A stretch of DNA of 64,000 bases. Source: Lingula anatina. Taxonomy: Eukaryota; Brachiopoda; Lingulata; Lingulida; Lingulidae. The position numbers and the translations under genes were made by a program. The stretch covers positions 481,002 through 545,001 of the forward strand of contig NW_019773925.1 in NCBI RefSeq assembly GCF_001039355.2. The letters are read 5' to 3'. Under the pieces are notes generated by a model. The model was not told where the DNA came from, did not search any database, and saw only the letters and a list, made by a program, of their open reading frames with translations. The first letter of the stretch is position 1, and each line of letters opens with the position of its first letter. Of the stretch, positions 57,705 to 64,000 are shown piece after piece.

Positions 57705-58812
57705 GTAAGTGTTTGAGGTGATGTTGGGAATCGGTTAAAACCTACTTGTAGAACGTGTCATCTTTCACCATGGTATCGATATTTTTATAGAAGAAAGATC
57801 AGAGTACACGTAGATGTTGATATTTTTCTGTGTCGTTGTGATTTTACGCTAAAATATGACTGTTCAAATTGTAGAAAGTTGCCGGTCATTCATTCCCTCC
57901 CAGCTGCCATTTTTACCACGTCGACAAGTTTTCGACCATCATTTTCTAGTCCACGTGTAAAATGGTCAGCAGGTTTTAAAGAATTTTGAACGTAAGACGA
58001 ATGTTTTCCCTGAAATTCTTCTTAGAATTAGCAGTGTTTGTGACATTTTAAGACGTCAAGTCTTTGTTAGTTTCGGTCACACATTCCTGAGTCACGTGTG
58101 TGGAAAAAGCCGGTTTTTGTTCGGTATGGACTCTTTCTACTATATAGCTGGTAACATACATCAGGTAGACCTGTTCAATATTAAAAACTTATAGTTTTGG
58201 ACTAGAAATGTTTTTTTTTTTTCAAAATCTATGGTTTGGCAAGGGTCAAACATAACCACATGTGTGACTACACAACATGAAAAATGATTCATTTTTAAGT
58301 CTTTATTTACTCATAAACTATATTATGAAACTATCTTTTACATGTTAACTCATTTAGCTTCTCTCAAGACGTATTTTTTTGTGAGAAGTTATCTTCATGA
58401 AATTTACCTTCTAAAAGGTTTTTGGTACATTTTCTTTTTGAATGTATAATAGAAATAACTCCAATTACTTTTGAAGCTCTACAGTCAGTAAGCAAGGTAG
58501 AGTGATAAAAAGCACCTTCTGTTCATCTCATATCATGAATCCAGCATTAAAGAGCAAAAAAAAAAAAAAAAAAAATGGGTCAAATTGGAATACTGTAAAT
58601 AATCACTGAAGGTTCATAGTGTGATTGAAGTGTGCACTTATTCCTTGTTTATTAATTTTTTTTATATAGAAATTCTGTATCAATGTTATGACACTAGAAT
58701 AGGGAAATGTGGGCTTTTTTCCTGATTTTCTGGTCCGTTTTTAGCCAGTCTTACAGTTGTTACCTTTTGTCCTTTCAGGTCGCTTGCTGCATTATTTAAT
58801 AGCATCTCTTAA

Positions 58813-62367
<3,555 letters not shown>

Positions 62368-62904
62368 CAGGCATCCTCCACGCTCGCCACAGTCTCTGAA
62401 GAGAAGAGAACCTTTGATGATGATGATACCACAGCTATTATTGTAACTAAGATCCAACCACCACGATTTTCTAGGACAATGCCATTTAAATTGAAAACAC
62501 CGTGCAGCAGTGTAAAAATGAATCGGGATACCGAAGATGAAAGAGATGATGAGAACTATTCTTTAGGAAAAGGAACCTTGTGTGCCTCGGCGCCATGCGT
62601 TGTTGAGGCAACCGTTTTGAACCATCTTTTGTTCTACTGGAAGTCTTTATTTCAAAGACTTGACTTTCAATTTAATTTAAGTTGGCCTCTCTGGTTACTT
62701 AGGTCTAAGTCTCACTGGAAGGAGGTCAGAAGGAAAAGACCGTACCTAAACTTAGTTCTTAAAACGGCTTTAAATTGAAAACATTTTTAAAGCATTTCAT
62801 TTCTTTTCCAGCAACAGACTTTGATTCAGGAAACGCGATACGAGTAGCGATTACATTTATTCACCCAGATGCAGGTGTTTTACTTTACTAAAAAAGAAAA
62901 TGCA

Positions 62905-62910
62905 AATAAA
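62905..62910 (+). terminator. Poly(A) signal AATAAA of EF-1alpha
   Basis: Lies about 540 bases after the stop. The intervening open frame 62479-62778 shows no domain and is treated as 3' UTR. Confidence 0.6.
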
Positions 62911-63884
62911 AATCTTACTTAATAACTAAGGGGTTTGTGTTCGTAAATACAGAAAGCACGAGCGGATATTTAGACTATAAAGGTATAGGTCATCATTTGC
63001 TAAATTTAGATGTCCATCTGCAACAACAAGAAAAAAATTTCAAACATCTACTTAATTTGAAAATGGGCAACTGAGTCGTACAGACACGTAGTAAGAAACC
63101 CATCGAGCATGCTTCCTTGTTACCTCCGCCGAGGTTGTCTTCACCCCTGTTTGTCATCAAAATAACTCTGTTATGAACCGATTTTGATGAAATTTTCAGG
63201 GTAGGTGGGAAATGGATTAACTTATAAGGTTTTTGGTGGTGATCCGGATCAATAATAAGCAAAAATCGCTGCCTTGGTAGAGGTCTGCGCTCTCGGAGTG
63301 CTTTTCTAGTTTGTTGCATGCAACTCTTTTTCATCTAATAAGTAAGGTATTCGTAGACAATCTAAGTATTCACTATAACCGTGCAGCCGTCGACTTGACT
63401 AAAATCGACGTTTTTTCTGAAGATGAATGTAAGACTGCCTAAATTTTACTAATACATCAAAATCGCATCGAGGTCTACGACTGCGTTGAAAGAGCAGTAC
63501 ATATGAAAAATAAAAATTTGTAGATTAAATTCTATAAGAAATTCTGTACTGTAGTCCTCTCAAAACGAAGTGGGAGGTCGCAAATCTGACCCTCGTTCGT
63601 TACTTTTGGCCAGTAGATATCACATAAAATCGTCCCAAAACGTTGATAGTTTACGCTTTCTTTGCTTTTTACCTCACAGACTCGATTTTGTAAGGAATTG
63701 CATGATGTAAAAATTCCAACGTAAGCCGCTGACTCCTACGGGTCACCAAATACATTCTACTACTGCGAGGTCCCATAGTTATTACATTTTGAAGGCATAT
63801 GCAACTAGCATCAAACTAAAAAGAAAAGGATTATAAACATAAGAAACACTTTTAAAAGTCTGATATTGGTTTTTAGCAACAACG
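62911..63884. other. No recognised gene
   Basis: Sequence downstream of EF-1alpha without splice-linked coding signals. Confidence 0.55.
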
Positions 63885-63889
63885 CCCCC

Positions 63890-63969
<80 letters not shown>

Positions 63970-64000
63970 ACCCCCCCCCCCCCCCCCCCCCCCCCCCCAC
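63885..64000. repeat. Long poly-C tract at the window end
   Basis: About 115 bases of C with only a few T or A interruptions, running to the window edge. Shorter poly-C or poly-G runs recur across the window. Confidence 0.95.

Noticed and set aside
62479-62778. 99-codon frame after the EF-1alpha stop
   Set aside because: It lies before the poly(A) signal in the 3' UTR and has no domain.

Overview
The window reads as animal nuclear DNA. It has spliced genes with GT-AG introns, AATAAA poly(A) signals, long AT-rich intergenic DNA, many microsatellites and a dense load of short inverted-repeat transposons and 5'-truncated LINEs. Gene content and style (a sulfotransferase pair, ADA1, MPV17, an orphan rhodopsin-like GPCR, EF-1alpha with a Lys-rich tail) suit a marine invertebrate, perhaps a lophotrochozoan such as a mollusc. 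The phylum is inference; nothing here proves it.

Layout. (1) 0-2.1 kb, + strand: an intron-free coding exon for an ankyrin-repeat / coiled-coil / Death-domain protein. (2) 4.2-8.0 kb, +: a four-exon PAPS-dependent sulfotransferase of the Sulfotransfer_3 type. (3) 10.2-11.3 kb: two foldback elements with interleaved arms. (4) 11.57-19.16 kb, +: a five-exon Golgi-type sulfotransferase related to WSCD1/2. Its 27-codon signal-anchor exon is separated from the rest by a 4-kb intron packed with transposons: a hAT-like MITE, an 8-bp-TSD element carrying a RecQ-helicase fragment, a dead Harbinger and an imperfect foldback. Its 3' UTR holds a 130-bp near-perfect hairpin. (5) 20.3-25.3 kb, -: a complete ten-exon adenosine deaminase. 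(6) 25.7-29.4 kb, +: a complete six-exon MPV17-like gene, head-to-head with ADA across 391 bp. (7) 30-37.5 kb: gene-poor DNA with MITEs, two LINE tails and a 28-bp satellite carrying TGACGTCA. (8) 37.9-42.4 kb, -: a two-exon class A GPCR with altered DRY and NPxxY motifs. (9) 42.4-57.6 kb: no gene found; tandem and dispersed repeats, MITEs and a third LINE tail. (10) 57.6-62.9 kb, +: EF-1alpha with a TATA box, a 5'-TOP-like start, a CRE-like site, a noncoding first exon and seven coding exons. The window ends in about 115 bases of nearly pure C.

The genes do not form a pathway. The two sulfotransferases are from different subfamilies. ADA acts in purine salvage, MPV17 in organelle inner membranes, and EF-1alpha in translation. 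Exon joins below were worked out by hand from splice signals, reading phase and family resemblance. No database search was run.
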